Positions 1-8,998 of a DNA stretch of 64,000 bases are shown here, one piece after another. A program made the position numbers and the translations under genes. Where the stretch lies: the NCBI RefSeq assembly GCF_007992435.1, contig NZ_BKAG01000003.1, forward strand, positions 186,001 to 250,000. Direction: 5' to 3'. The notes beneath the pieces were generated by a model. That model had not been told where the DNA came from. It saw only the letters and a program-made list of their open reading frames with translations, and made no database searches. Position 1 is the first letter of the stretch, and the number at the start of each line of letters is the position of its first letter. The DNA comes from Prosthecobacter gellanilyticus. Its GTDB lineage: Bacteria; Verrucomicrobiota; Verrucomicrobiia; Verrucomicrobiales; Verrucomicrobiaceae.

Positions 1-933
1 GTAGTTCACGCCCTTGGTGGCTGCGCCCCAGACGAGCACGCTGCGGCCTTCGGCGCGGAGTTTGGACAAACCTTCACGCACCTGGGTGATCGTGGTCTTC
101 TCACGCTGACCATACTCAGCGACCTGGGTTGTGAGCGCGGAGATGCCTTCCGGACTCATGAGGGTGGGCTTCGGACCCAGTCTGCCGCCTAACCAAAGAT
201 ACTGGCCACCCAGACCGCGACCGGAAGCGGTCACTTCAAAGCCGGCCATGTTGAGTAGATGCCCAAGGCTGCCCTCGGTGAAGTAGCAATGGTTCTCGTA
301 GCAGATATCCCAGAAGGAGCCGGTGGCCAGCATGGCATCCAGCTCACGCACCTCGATGAAGACGCCGCAGCCGGGAGACTGCTCCGCCAGACGCGCGACC
401 TCGCGCAGGAAGGCCAGCGGGTCGGTCATCTGATCCATCACATGACGGCACACGACGAGCGCGGCTCCCGGTGGGACGAGGTCCGAGCGGAAGTAGTCCG
501 GAATGAGATGCACCTGGCCGTCATCACTTTCAGCGGGGCAACTCGGGTCCATGCCAAGGCCGCGAACACCTGGAAGAGCGTTGGTCAGCATCTTCAGGAA
601 CTCACCTTTGCCACAGCCTGCCTCGATGACGATGCCGCCGGGCTTCAGCTCAAAGTGCTGGCTCAAAAAGCGGATGAGATCGTGGCAATAAGCCTCGCTG
701 GCCGCGGAGGGCACGGTGCTATCATAGCTGGCATCATAGGAGACCAGCGCGGGATCAAACTCCGCATTGTACGCCAGCCCGGACTCCGGGCACAGGCGCA
801 GGTCCAGGCGGCCCCACTCGATGCCACGCGCCTCCTCACGTGTGGAGTGGAGACGGTTGTGCATGGCCACGACACGCTCACGCTCGACGAGCGGAGCGCT
901 GCCGTGAAGACCGGTGGCAGGGCAGGGGACCAT
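1..933 (-). CDS. SAM-dependent C-methyltransferase (3' end outside window)
   Basis: The minus-strand reading frame is open from an ATG at 933 to the window edge, so the C-terminus is missing. The N-terminus begins MVPCPATGLHGSAPLV with a later CPESG, a possible zinc-binding pair of segments. A class I SAM site, EAGCGKGEF, lies near residue 110. The segment WDICYENHCYFTEGSL follows, and near the edge VLVWGAATKGVNY matches the C-terminal domain of NovU-like sugar C-methyltransferases (PF08484 type). It is the last visible gene of the polysaccharide run, 25 bp after the CmcI-type gene. The likely role is C-methylation of a nucleotide-activated keto-deoxysugar. The family call is firm; the substrate is inferred from the neighbours. 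Confidence 0.85.
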   Translation of the reverse strand, partial: MVPCPATGLHGSAPLVERERVVAMHNRLHSTREEARGIEWGRLDLRLCPESGLAYNAEFDPALVSYDASYDSTVPSAASEAYCHDLIRFLSQHFELKPGGIVIEAGCGKGEFLKMLTNALPGVRGLGMDPSCPAESDDGQVHLIPDYFRSDLVPPGAALVVCRHVMDQMTDPLAFLREVARLAEQSPGCGVFIEVRELDAMLATGSFWDICYENHCYFTEGSLGHLLNMAGFEVTASGRGLGGQYLWLGGRLGPKPTLMSPEGISALTTQVAEYGQREKTTITQVREGLSKLRAEGRSVLVWGAATKGVNY

Positions 934-958
934 GGCGGCGGTATAACGAAATGTCAGA

Positions 959-1738
959 TTAGCTAACGCGGCGGAGGTAACCTTCGGCGAAATAAGTGAC
1001 GGGTTTCGCCACGGTGCCTTCGTTGAACGGGAAGGAAGGATACTCGATCACGAAATTCGGGTTCTCCTCGGCGAACTGCTTCGCGGCGGCCTTTGGGTGG
1101 TTCCAGCTCCAGTCTTCACGGGTGCGCGGGCCATTGGAGACTTCTTCCATGATGCCGTCACAGGCCACGATGTAGGAACCCACAGGCACGAGATCCTGAT
1201 AGGCGCGCATCTCGCTCAGCACGTGCTCCTTGTAGTGGTTGGAGTCGAGGATGAGCAGCACCTTCTCACCTGGCTTGATGAGGGAGTGCACATGGTCGAT
1301 CGTCTCCTGGGCGATGGAGCTGCCTTCGACGAGAGTGATGAGCGGGAACATCTCATGCTCCTCGATGGCCTTGCGGTTGTGCGGGCGGATCTCTACATCC
1401 ACACCGATCACGCGGCCATGGCCCATGGCTTTCATCACACTGGCGTAAAGCACCAGCGAGCCGCCGTGGGCCACACCGCACTCAAGCACCACGTCTGGCT
1501 TCAGCGTGTAGATCAGCTCCTGCATGCGCACGATGTCTTCAGGAAGCTGGATGATGGGGCGGCCCATCCACGCGAAGGAATAGACGTGCTTCACATCCCA
1601 GCCGCAGCGCAGCCAGGCATGGGAGGCCATTTCAAAGGAACGCGGATGATTGATCGGCAGGGACTCGGTCTTGCCTTCGTGGGTCCAGGTCACGGTGCCG
1701 TTTTCGACGTCGATGGTGAGATTGGTAAGCGGGGTCAT
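959..1738 (-). CDS. CmcI family protein (cephalosporin hydroxylase / O-methyltransferase-like)
   Basis: 259 residues. The Rossmann-type motif LECGVAHGGSLVLYASVM and the segment LLILDSNHYKEHVLSEMRAY are typical of the CmcI family (PF04989). Members include cephalosporin hydroxylase CmcI and rhamnosyl O-methyltransferases. The SAM-binding glycines are present, so a sugar O-methyltransferase is the best guess in this polysaccharide setting. It lies between the DegT aminotransferase (39 bp upstream) and the C-methyltransferase (25 bp downstream), all on one strand. The true substrate cannot be read from the sequence. Confidence 0.82.
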   Translation of the reverse strand: MTPLTNLTIDVENGTVTWTHEGKTESLPINHPRSFEMASHAWLRCGWDVKHVYSFAWMGRPIIQLPEDIVRMQELIYTLKPDVVLECGVAHGGSLVLYASVMKAMGHGRVIGVDVEIRPHNRKAIEEHEMFPLITLVEGSSIAQETIDHVHSLIKPGEKVLLILDSNHYKEHVLSEMRAYQDLVPVGSYIVACDGIMEEVSNGPRTREDWSWNHPKAAAKQFAEENPNFVIEYPSFPFNEGTVAKPVTYFAEGYLRRVS

Positions 1739-1777
1739 GGCGGGTTCGGGAGTGAGTAGAGGGATGGGTAAGTTAAA

Positions 1778-2914
1778 TCAGAGAGCAGGCTGGCCGTAGA
1801 AAGAGCGGATGGCATTCGCCACGGTGTGAATGACCTCGTCATTCATGTAGGACCAGAGCGGCAGGGTGAGGATCTCATCGCCAATGCGATCCGTGACAGG
1901 CACGTCATTCGCACCACGGCAGTCCTGCAGCCAGGTGAAGCGGTTGCCCGGCATCCAGTGAATGCCGCTGTCCACTCCATTGGCACACATGTGGGCCTGC
2001 AAATCGGGACGCTTGCCATCGAGAACACGCAGGCAGTAGTGGAAGATGCTCGCGCCATCAAAACGATCTGTCGGTGTGATCACTCCGGGAACACCGGCGA
2101 GCAGTTCATTGTAGAGACGGCAGTACTTGCGGCGGTTGGCGTTGAACTCATCGAGCTTCGCCAATTGAGTCAAACCAATGGCGGCGTGCAGGTTCGCCAG
2201 GTGATAGCGGAAGCCTTGCTTGAGCACGTCGAACTGATAAGCGCGGCTGTTGCCGTAGAGGCGCTCGTTCGGCTGGGTCATGCCAAGAAGACGAGCGGGA
2301 TAGAGATCGTTTGCCTCTTCAGCCCTTGGCACCACGACCGCGCCACCATCGATGCAGGTGAGCGTCTTGATGGCATCAAAGCTAAAGCAGGAAAGGTCGC
2401 CGTAACTGCCGATGGGCTTGCCTTCCACGCGTGTGCCGGTGGCATGCGCAGCATCCTCGACCACGCGCAGGTTATGCTTCTTCGCGATCTCGAGCACGCG
2501 ATGCACTTGCGCGGTGGCACCCGTGTAGTGCAGCACGATGATGGCCTTCGTCTTCGGACCGATGAGCGGCTCGATGAGGTCTGGATTGATGGAAAGATCG
2601 TGCTCGTTGATGTCCACAAACACCGGACGTGCGCCGCACATGCCGATGGCCTGGAAATCGCCGATGTTGTTCAGCGCGGGCGTGATGACTTCATCACCAG
2701 GACCGACACCAGCCGTGAGCAGGGCCAGGTGCAGCGCGGAGGTGCAGGTATTCACGGCGACCAGCTTGCGGTCTGGTCCAAGCTCAAAGGCCTCTGTGAG
2801 CTTCTCTTCGAAGGCTTTGACGTAACTGCCCATGCCAAGCCAGCCGAGATGCAGAGCATCCACGGCCGCCTTCATGGTATCGGCGTCGATGTGGGGTTTG
2901 AAGACGGGGATCAT
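1778..2914 (-). CDS. DegT/DnrJ/EryC1/StrS family PLP-dependent sugar aminotransferase
   Basis: 378 residues, normal for the family. The PLP site segment GDLSCFSFDAIKTLTCIDGG keeps the Schiff-base lysine. That argues for a real sugar aminotransferase and against an RfbH/ColD-type dehydrase, in which this lysine is replaced by histidine. EDAAHATG supplies the aspartate that contacts the PLP pyridine nitrogen. The start codon overlaps the stop of the upstream epimerase gene by 4 bp (ATGA), indicating translational coupling. With rfbF and rfbG beside it, the probable reaction is transamination of a CDP-4-keto-6-deoxyhexose derivative. The exact carbon aminated is unknown. Confidence 0.88.
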   Translation of the reverse strand: MIPVFKPHIDADTMKAAVDALHLGWLGMGSYVKAFEEKLTEAFELGPDRKLVAVNTCTSALHLALLTAGVGPGDEVITPALNNIGDFQAIGMCGARPVFVDINEHDLSINPDLIEPLIGPKTKAIIVLHYTGATAQVHRVLEIAKKHNLRVVEDAAHATGTRVEGKPIGSYGDLSCFSFDAIKTLTCIDGGAVVVPRAEEANDLYPARLLGMTQPNERLYGNSRAYQFDVLKQGFRYHLANLHAAIGLTQLAKLDEFNANRRKYCRLYNELLAGVPGVITPTDRFDGASIFHYCLRVLDGKRPDLQAHMCANGVDSGIHWMPGNRFTWLQDCRGANDVPVTDRIGDEILTLPLWSYMNDEVIHTVANAIRSFYGQPAL

Positions 2915-3459
2915 AGTTGGATGGGTTGGAAATCGGCGAGCAGCGGCATGGCGCGGTCACGGTCCGAGACATTCGTGGGCTCCAGCGGCCAGGGCACGCC
3001 GACCTGGGGGTCGTCGAAGCGCAGGCCGTCCTCATACTGCTTGCTGTAAAACTCGGAGACGAGGTAGAGGATCTCAGTGTCCGGCGTGAGGCTCTGATAG
3101 CCATGCCCGAAGCCCTTGGGCACGAAGATCATCTTCCGGTTCTGCGGTGTCAGCTCGATCATGCAGTGCTGGCCGTAGGTGGGCGAACCTGCGCGGAGAT
3201 CCACGATCACATCCACCAAGGCGCCGCCGATGCAGCGCACGAGCTTGTCCTCAGGCACAGGCGGGCGCTGGAAATGAAAGCCACGCAGGGTACCGCGCTC
3301 CGGGTTGTACGAGTTGTTCGCCTGCTTCACCTGAAACTGGATGCCGAGATCTGCGAACTCACGCTCGCAATGCAGACGGGCAAAGAAGCCTCGGTCATCC
3401 TCTTTTCTGGCGAGGGTCACAAGGTAGGCTCCAGGGAGTGGCAGCGGCTCGAAATTCAT
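2911..3459 (-). CDS. RmlC/RfbC-type dTDP-4-dehydrorhamnose 3,5-epimerase family protein
   Basis: 182 residues, the full length of RmlC-like cupins. Visible motifs are FARLHCEREF near the N-terminus, NNSYNPERGTLRGFHFQ with the catalytic-type histidine, and FVPKGFGHGYQSL. It overlaps the downstream aminotransferase and the upstream CDP-glucose 4,6-dehydratase by 4 bp each, so the three are co-translated. In this cluster it probably epimerises the 4-keto-6-deoxy product of RfbG rather than a dTDP sugar, because the cytidylyltransferase next door makes CDP-glucose. That substrate assignment is inference. Confidence 0.85.
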   Translation of the reverse strand: MNFEPLPLPGAYLVTLARKEDDRGFFARLHCEREFADLGIQFQVKQANNSYNPERGTLRGFHFQRPPVPEDKLVRCIGGALVDVIVDLRAGSPTYGQHCMIELTPQNRKMIFVPKGFGHGYQSLTPDTEILYLVSEFYSKQYEDGLRFDDPQVGVPWPLEPTNVSDRDRAMPLLADFQPIQL

Positions 3460-4535
3460 GATTGGAGGAAGCTTTGAATCTGCTGAAGGCTGAGAGCGGA
3501 AGGATCAGCGCCTTGATGTACGGCATGGTACCAGTCCACCGTGGTGTGCACGCCTTGCGCGAAGCTCCAGCGTGGTTTCCAGCCGAGCTCACGCTCAGCC
3601 TTGGAGGGATCGAGAGCCAGCAGGCGTGCCTCATGCACGGCCTCTGTGTCCGCGCTGTGATGCCAGCGGCCTTCAGGCCAGCGCTTCGTGACGAGATCGA
3701 TGAGGTCACTCACCGGCCGCACGCTTTCCAGTGCAGGACCGAAGTTCCAGCCAGACTCTAAAACAGCGCGGCGTGCTTGATCACCTTCACGCAAGGCACG
3801 ATCCATCTGCGCGCCGAGGATGAGATAACCAAAAAGAGGTTCGAGCACATGCTGCCAGGGCCGTGTGCTGCCAGGGTTGCGCACCCACACGGACTCACCC
3901 TTGCTCATGGCGCGGATGGCATCTGGCACGATGCGGTCCGCGGCGAAGTCTCCACCACCGATGACATTGCCTGCACGAGTGCTGGCGAGCGCGATTGGAC
4001 TGCCCTGCGCAAAGAAGGAGCGACGCCATGATTGAATGGCGATCTCGGCGCCTGCCTTGCTGGAGCTGTAAGGGTCATGACCACCCAGCGGATCGGTTTC
4101 CGCAAAGGCGCGGCCAGCGTCGTTGTTCTCGTAGACCTTGTCTGTGGTGATGGCGACGATGGTGCATGGCTTGCCGAGCTTTCGCACGGCCTCCAGCACA
4201 TGAATGGTGCCCATCACATTCGTGGCCCAGGTTTCCACGGGCTGCTGATAAGACAGGCGTACCAGAGGCTGCGCGGCAAGATGGAAGACGATCTCGGGCT
4301 GAGTCTCTGCCACCACTCGCTCCACGAGAGCGGCATCACGAATATCGCCGATATGATGGCGGACCTTTGTTTCGAGCTTCAGTGCTTCAAAGAGCACGCT
4401 GCCTGGTTCCGGGGGCAGTGAGAGTCCACTGACCTCGGCGCCGAGCTGATGCAGCCAAAGCGCGAGCCACGAGCCTTTGAAGCCCGTGTGGCCGGTGATC
4501 AGCACCCTGCGCCCTTGGTAGTCAGTTCCGAACAT
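3456..4535 (-). CDS. rfbG: CDP-glucose 4,6-dehydratase
   Basis: 359 residues. This extended short-chain dehydrogenase has the NAD-binding motif GHTGFKGSW near the N-terminus, the RfbG-characteristic segment ITTDKVYENN, and an active-site YSSSK. GNVIGGGDFAADRIVPD is typical of the CDP-glucose dehydratase branch. It converts CDP-glucose to CDP-4-keto-6-deoxyglucose, the branch point for dideoxy and branched sugars. It lies 3 bp after the cytidylyltransferase that makes its substrate and overlaps the next gene by 4 bp. The pairing with rfbF makes this one of the firmer assignments in the cluster. Confidence 0.93.
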   Translation of the reverse strand: MFGTDYQGRRVLITGHTGFKGSWLALWLHQLGAEVSGLSLPPEPGSVLFEALKLETKVRHHIGDIRDAALVERVVAETQPEIVFHLAAQPLVRLSYQQPVETWATNVMGTIHVLEAVRKLGKPCTIVAITTDKVYENNDAGRAFAETDPLGGHDPYSSSKAGAEIAIQSWRRSFFAQGSPIALASTRAGNVIGGGDFAADRIVPDAIRAMSKGESVWVRNPGSTRPWQHVLEPLFGYLILGAQMDRALREGDQARRAVLESGWNFGPALESVRPVSDLIDLVTKRWPEGRWHHSADTEAVHEARLLALDPSKAERELGWKPRWSFAQGVHTTVDWYHAVHQGADPSALSLQQIQSFLQS

Positions 4536-4538
4536 GCG

Positions 4539-5312
4539 TCACCAGATTTTCCAGGGTGCCTTGCCTTCGTCCCACATCGCGTTGAGCATCTCATACTCGC
4601 GGTAGGTGTCCATGCACTGCCAGAAGCCTTCATGCTGCCAGGCGGCGAGCTGGCGTTGTGTGGCCAGAGTCTCCAAAGGTCCACGCTCGAAGATGCAGTC
4701 GTCACTCGTCAGGAGAGGAGCCACGGCCTTGTTCAGCACAAAGAAGCCGCCGTTAATGAAGGTGCTTTCCGAGTCCGGCTTTTCTGCAAAGGAGCAGACG
4801 CTGGTGCCGTCCATGCCCAGTTCGCCAAAGCGGCCGGCGGGATGCACAGCGGTGAGGGTGCACAGCTTGCCCTGCTGACGATGAAACTCGATGGAGGCAT
4901 TGATATCGCTGTTCGTTAGGCCGTCGCCATAGGTGAGCAGGAAGGTGTCGTCCTCAACGAACTCGAGCGCCTTCTTCAAGCGACCGCCGGTCATGGTGTT
5001 GAGGCCGGTGTCCAGCAGGGTGACCGTCCAGTCCTCCTCGTCATGCGTGGTGTGGTACTTGATCTGCGGCTTGGAGCCGAGCTTCAAGGTCACGCTGCTG
5101 GTGTTCCAGTGGTAGTTACGGAAGTAGTCCTTGATGACCTCCCCCTTGTAACCCAGGCACAGGATGAACTCCTTGTGCCCGAACTGGGCATAGTACTTCA
5201 TGATGTGCCAGACGATGGGCCTGCCACCGACAGGCACCATGGGCTTGGGACGGAACTCAGTCTCCTCGCGCAACCTGGTGCCGAGGCCTCCGCAGAAGAT
5301 GACGACTTTCAT
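4539..5312 (-). CDS. rfbF: Glucose-1-phosphate cytidylyltransferase
   Basis: 257 residues, the normal family length. The nucleotidyltransferase signature GGLGTRLREETEFRPKPMVP opens the protein, followed by GGRPIVWHIMKYYAQFG. The C-terminal FWQCMDTYREYEMLNAMW and PW(K)IW ending are typical of RfbF. It makes CDP-glucose from CTP and glucose-1-phosphate. The gene is followed after 3 bp by rfbG, the usual pair. Sixteen bases separate it from the TylF-type methyltransferase gene upstream. Confidence 0.95.
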   Translation of the reverse strand: MKVVIFCGGLGTRLREETEFRPKPMVPVGGRPIVWHIMKYYAQFGHKEFILCLGYKGEVIKDYFRNYHWNTSSVTLKLGSKPQIKYHTTHDEEDWTVTLLDTGLNTMTGGRLKKALEFVEDDTFLLTYGDGLTNSDINASIEFHRQQGKLCTLTAVHPAGRFGELGMDGTSVCSFAEKPDSESTFINGGFFVLNKAVAPLLTSDDCIFERGPLETLATQRQLAAWQHEGFWQCMDTYREYEMLNAMWDEGKAPWKIW

Positions 5313-5328
5313 GGGTTGGGAAAATGAA

Positions 5329-6129
5329 TCAGGGCTTCACGATGATGCCCTGGCCGGTGGGAAGGATGCAGATGTTGATGTCGTTGGCCTTGGCGAACTC
5401 ATCGATGGTGGCTTTCTGCTCGGCGTAGTTCAGCCAGCCGTAGTCATCGAGCACGATGACGCCGCCGCTGACAAGCTTTGGCCAGAAGTGCTCCAGCGCA
5501 TCCCGCTCAGGCTTGGCGATGTTCATGTCGATGGACAGATAGGCCACCTTTTGAATGTCGACCGTGGTAAGCGTGTCCGGCACCAGTCCGCGCACAAGCT
5601 TGGTGTTAGGCCAGGGAGCGAAGTTTGCCTGCGCGGTGGCGAAGCAATCCTGGTAGAAATCCCGGTTTTCCTTCAGGCGCTTCGGGCGCTCCGTGTCGGA
5701 CATCTGGGATTCCGGGATGCCGGCGAAGGTGTCGAAGAGATAGAAGTTTCGCGGCAGCTTGCTGAAGTCGAGATACTTGCAGACCGTGAGGGAAAAGATG
5801 CCGGTGTTCACACCGCACTCGACGAAATCACCCTCATGCTTCAGCGCCTGCTGCGCGGCCCAGAGGATGATGTGAATGCGCCACTCCAGATGCAGATCCG
5901 GCAGATGAGAGTAGCGGTGGCCAGAGTTAAAGCCGGCTTCATAGGCCTCACGGAAACGTGGTTCCTGCATCCAGGAGGTGTTCTTGCAGTAGGTGCGCAG
6001 CGCATCTCCCTCGAACGAAGGGGTGCCCCACTGCTTCTGACGTGCGATGAAGTCGATGTCCTCTCCAGCGGCTCGCAGAAGCAAGGGCCGGAGCTTTTTA
6101 CGCAGACGACGGACAATGGAACGAATCAT
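5329..6129 (-). CDS. TylF/MycF-type O-methyltransferase
   Basis: 266 residues. FVECGVNTGIFSLTV is the SAM-binding loop. FYLFDTFAGIPESQMSD and GGVIVLDDYGW are hallmarks of the macrocin-O-methyltransferase family (PF05711), in which acidic residues of the last motif bind a divalent metal. It probably O-methylates a sugar in the exported glycan. The N-terminal ~25 residues are Arg/Lys rich and not obviously a signal peptide. It sits between the ABC exporter ATPase (23 bp upstream) and rfbF. Confidence 0.85.
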   Translation of the reverse strand: MIRSIVRRLRKKLRPLLLRAAGEDIDFIARQKQWGTPSFEGDALRTYCKNTSWMQEPRFREAYEAGFNSGHRYSHLPDLHLEWRIHIILWAAQQALKHEGDFVECGVNTGIFSLTVCKYLDFSKLPRNFYLFDTFAGIPESQMSDTERPKRLKENRDFYQDCFATAQANFAPWPNTKLVRGLVPDTLTTVDIQKVAYLSIDMNIAKPERDALEHFWPKLVSGGVIVLDDYGWLNYAEQKATIDEFAKANDINICILPTGQGIIVKP

Positions 6130-6152
6130 GAAGGTGGGTGTGAGCGTGCGGG

Positions 6153-7433
6153 TCAGTCGAGCTTGCTGACCTTCCAGTCGAGGCGCGGCCAGATGGCTCC
6201 GGGCACGTGTCCGGCATAGGCGTAGCGACCTGGATGCGGGGTGTCCTCCATCACTGTGAAGGAAAGAGCGGTCGGCTCATGCAGGCAGATGTCGTAGCTA
6301 TTGGAACTGAAGCCGACGACGACGATGGTGACGTGATGTCCGCCAGCGTTCAGCAGCCAGGCCGGCACCGTGCAGGAGGCACGCCAGCGGCCGTCTCCGG
6401 CATCACTGACATCCTCGGAGTTCACGTGGAAGACACACTGGCCGCCATCCGTGTCCACCTGGATGTAAGGGACGAAATTGCGGCCGCGAGCGTTCTGCAC
6501 TTCATACTCGAACTGAATCTCAAAGGCTGTGCTCATGGGCACGCCGCTTTGAGATGTGGCTGGGTCCTCGCCGATCCAGGTGCGCAGCAAACGGCAGTCC
6601 TTCGAAGAGTCTGAAGACAAGCTGCCGGCACGATAGGCGCTCTGATAGGTCTCGAGCACCGAAGCGGGCGCTCCCTCGGCTGCCACCACGCCGCCGCTGA
6701 GCAGCACGGCACGTGTGCACAGGCTGAGCACGGTGGGCATGTTATGACTCACGAGCAGCACGGTGCGGCCTTGCTTGGTCGTGGCCTCCATGCTGGCGAG
6801 GCACTTCTTTTGGAAGGCCATGTCACCGACGGCGAGCACCTCATCCACGATGAGGATGTCCGGCTCGAGATGAGCGGCGACCGCGAAAGCGAGGCGCACA
6901 TACATGCCGCTGCTGTAGTACTTCACCGGCGTGTCGAGGAACTTCTCGATCTCGGCAAAGGCCACGATCTCATCAAACTTCGAGCGGATCTGTTCGCGGC
7001 TCATGCCAAGGATGGCACCATTCAAGAAGACGTTTTCACGCCCTGTGAGCTCGGGATGGAAACCCGTGCCGACCTCGAGAAGGCTGGCCACGCGGCCCTT
7101 GATGCGGATCTCGCCACGAGTGGGGTCGGTGATGCGGCTGAGCAGCTTCAGCAGCGTGCTTTTGCCCGCACCATTGCGGCCAACGATGCCAAGCACCTCG
7201 CCGCGCTTCACGTCAAAGGAGACGTCCTTGAGCGCCCAGAACTCTTCCGTCGTGGACTTGCCGGTTTCGATGTCCTTGTTGCGGCCAAAGAAGCCGCCAA
7301 GCAGACCTTTGGCCGAGGCTTGCACACGCTCGCTGAGCATCTTGCCCGTGCCTTTTTTAACTCCGGCGGACTGATGCTGGATCAGATAGCGCTTCGCGAG
7401 GTGTTCGACGTGGATGACCGTGTCAGATGCCAT
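6153..7433 (-). CDS. Polysaccharide ABC exporter ATP-binding protein (Wzt/TagH type)
   Basis: 426 residues from the ATG at 7433 (MASDTVIHVEHLAKRYLIQ). The frame stays open upstream, but the extra residues overlap the permease gene and look non-coding. Walker A is GRNGAGKST, the signature region is YYSSGMYVRLAFAVAAH and Walker B is ILIVDEVLAVGD, the last being typical of O-antigen and teichoic-acid exporters. The C-terminal ~140 residues form an extra domain like the glycan-binding domain of Wzt proteins that recognise capped O-polysaccharide. The permease gene ends 5 bp upstream. Terminal modification by the neighbouring methyltransferases could be the export signal, which is inference. Confidence 0.9.
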   Translation of the reverse strand: MASDTVIHVEHLAKRYLIQHQSAGVKKGTGKMLSERVQASAKGLLGGFFGRNKDIETGKSTTEEFWALKDVSFDVKRGEVLGIVGRNGAGKSTLLKLLSRITDPTRGEIRIKGRVASLLEVGTGFHPELTGRENVFLNGAILGMSREQIRSKFDEIVAFAEIEKFLDTPVKYYSSGMYVRLAFAVAAHLEPDILIVDEVLAVGDMAFQKKCLASMEATTKQGRTVLLVSHNMPTVLSLCTRAVLLSGGVVAAEGAPASVLETYQSAYRAGSLSSDSSKDCRLLRTWIGEDPATSQSGVPMSTAFEIQFEYEVQNARGRNFVPYIQVDTDGGQCVFHVNSEDVSDAGDGRWRASCTVPAWLLNAGGHHVTIVVVGFSSNSYDICLHEPTALSFTVMEDTPHPGRYAYAGHVPGAIWPRLDWKVSKLD

Positions 7434-7438
7434 GTCTG

Positions 7439-8281
7439 TCAGATGAGGTCGGCAAAGGTTTTTTCGGTCCGGCGGAAGTACCACAGGCCGAGGATGAGCA
7501 GGAAGATCACAATGCCGCAGGAGATGAGGAAGCCCTCCATGGGCAGGCTTGAGGTCGTTTGCGTATTTGCAGTTAGGCCGCCGTAGATGCACCAGCGGAA
7601 GCCTTCGATCACCCCGACGACGGGATTGCAGGCATACAGCAGGCGCCACTGCTCTGGAACGGCACTGGTGCTGAAGCCGACCGGACTCACATAGGTGCCG
7701 AACTGCACCAGGAATGGCACGATGTGCTTGAAGTCACGGTATTCGACCATGAGAGCGCTGATGAGCAAACCAGGCCCAAGTGCCGCGGCGACGGCGAGCA
7801 GGGTAAAGATTGGCAAGCAGAGCAAACGCCACGTCGGCATCACTTGATACCAGGCCATCATGCCCGCGAGGATCACCAGCGTGATGGCGAAGTCCACGAG
7901 CGCCACGCCAAAGGTGCTCGCTGGAATGAGCAGGCGCGGGAAGTAGACTTTGGAGATCAGGCTGTTGTTGTTCACCAGACTGTGTGTGGACGCGGAGATG
8001 GCATTGCTGAAGAACTGCCAGGGCAGCATGCCGGCGAGCACGAGCACGGGATAAGGCACGCCATCCGAGGGGAACTTGCCCATACGGCCAAAGAGCACGG
8101 TGAAGACCAGCGTGGTCAGCAGCGGACGCAGGAGCGCCCAGGCGGAACCGGCGACGGTCTGCTTATAACGAACGATGATGTCTCGCCAGGCCAGGAAGCC
8201 GAAGAGCTCGCGGTAGCGCCAGATGTCACGCCAGTAGCCTGACTCGCTGCGGCCGGCGCGGATGATGATTTCGTTTTCCAT
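7439..8281 (-). CDS. Polysaccharide ABC exporter permease (Wzm/ABC-2 type)
   Basis: 280 residues with about six hydrophobic segments. The N-terminal YRELFGFLAWRDIIVRYKQTVAGSAWALLRPLL is the usual cytoplasmic lead-in of ABC-2 glycan exporters, and NPVVGVIEGFRW is a common motif before the last helices. It pairs with the ATPase 5 bp downstream to form the inner-membrane export channel. The APS kinase gene ends 10 bp upstream. Confidence 0.92.
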   Translation of the reverse strand: MENEIIIRAGRSESGYWRDIWRYRELFGFLAWRDIIVRYKQTVAGSAWALLRPLLTTLVFTVLFGRMGKFPSDGVPYPVLVLAGMLPWQFFSNAISASTHSLVNNNSLISKVYFPRLLIPASTFGVALVDFAITLVILAGMMAWYQVMPTWRLLCLPIFTLLAVAAALGPGLLISALMVEYRDFKHIVPFLVQFGTYVSPVGFSTSAVPEQWRLLYACNPVVGVIEGFRWCIYGGLTANTQTTSSLPMEGFLISCGIVIFLLILGLWYFRRTEKTFADLI

Positions 8282-8291
8282 GTTTCTCGGA

Positions 8292-8978
8292 TCAGGCGGC
8301 TTTCAGCGATGTGAGCGCCAGCACGTGCGCCACGAGCTGCTGAATGCAGGCCTCAGGGCTGTTCACGCCTGTTTGCAAAATGACCTCGGCGGCCTGCGGA
8401 GGTTCATAAGGTGAATCAATCCCGGTGAAGCCCTTGAGGGCTCCGCTGCGGGCTTTGGCATAAAGGCCTTTGGGATCACGCTGCTCGCAGACGTTCAGCG
8501 ACGCGGCGATGAAGACCTCCGCAAAGGGCACGGCATCGCGAAGGCAGGACTCGCGTACTTTGCGGCGGTCCTCATCAAAGGGCGAGATGAGCGAGCAGAT
8601 GACGATGATGCCGCTTTGGGCCATCAATTTGGCCACCTCGCCAGTGCGGCGGATGTTTTCATGACGGTCTTCAGAACTGAAGCCGAGATCACAGCAGAGA
8701 CCGTGGCGGAGGTTGTCACCATCCAGGATGAAGGAGGGTTTGCCTGCCTCATAGAGATGGGCATCGAGACCCACGGCCATGGTGGATTTGCCGGAGCCGG
8801 AGAGGCCAGTCATCCAGATGACCGCACCGCGCTGGCCGAGGCGCTCACAGCGCATGGCATCGGTCACACGGGTCTTTGTCCAGGTGATGTTGGCGGATTC
8901 GGGCAAGCTGCCGCCCTTGGTCGTGGCCGGTGCGGCGGGACCTGAATCAGGAGATGGGGAGTTGGAGGTGCCGCTCAT
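8292..8978 (-). CDS. cysC: Adenylylsulfate (APS) kinase
   Basis: 228 residues, about 30 longer at the N-terminus than typical CysC. The P-loop GLSGSGKST is at residues 58-66. DGDNLRHGLCCDLGFS and the FIAASLNVCEQRDPKGLYAKARSG region with FTGIDSPYEPP are canonical. It phosphorylates APS to PAPS. No ATP sulfurylase or PAPS reductase lies nearby, and the gene sits inside a polysaccharide run, so PAPS for glycan sulfation is plausible. However, I see no sulfotransferase in the window. It begins 20 bp after the GbsR-type gene. Confidence 0.92.
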   Translation of the reverse strand: MSGTSNSPSPDSGPAAPATTKGGSLPESANITWTKTRVTDAMRCERLGQRGAVIWMTGLSGSGKSTMAVGLDAHLYEAGKPSFILDGDNLRHGLCCDLGFSSEDRHENIRRTGEVAKLMAQSGIIVICSLISPFDEDRRKVRESCLRDAVPFAEVFIAASLNVCEQRDPKGLYAKARSGALKGFTGIDSPYEPPQAAEVILQTGVNSPEACIQQLVAHVLALTSLKAA

Positions 8979-8998
8979 GGGAGTGGCGGGAATAGCCG

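Noticed and set aside
259-966. 235-codon plus-strand open frame at the window start
   Set aside because: It is antisense to the C-methyltransferase, whose motifs are convincing. The plus-strand product shows no family features.
1826-3049. 407-codon plus-strand open frame
   Set aside because: Antisense to the DegT aminotransferase and epimerase genes, which have intact catalytic motifs.
7434-7649. Upstream extension of the Wzt-type ATPase to a start at 7649
   Set aside because: The extra 72 residues overlap the permease gene and look like non-coding sequence (Arg/His/Pro-rich). The start at 7433 gives the standard N-terminus.
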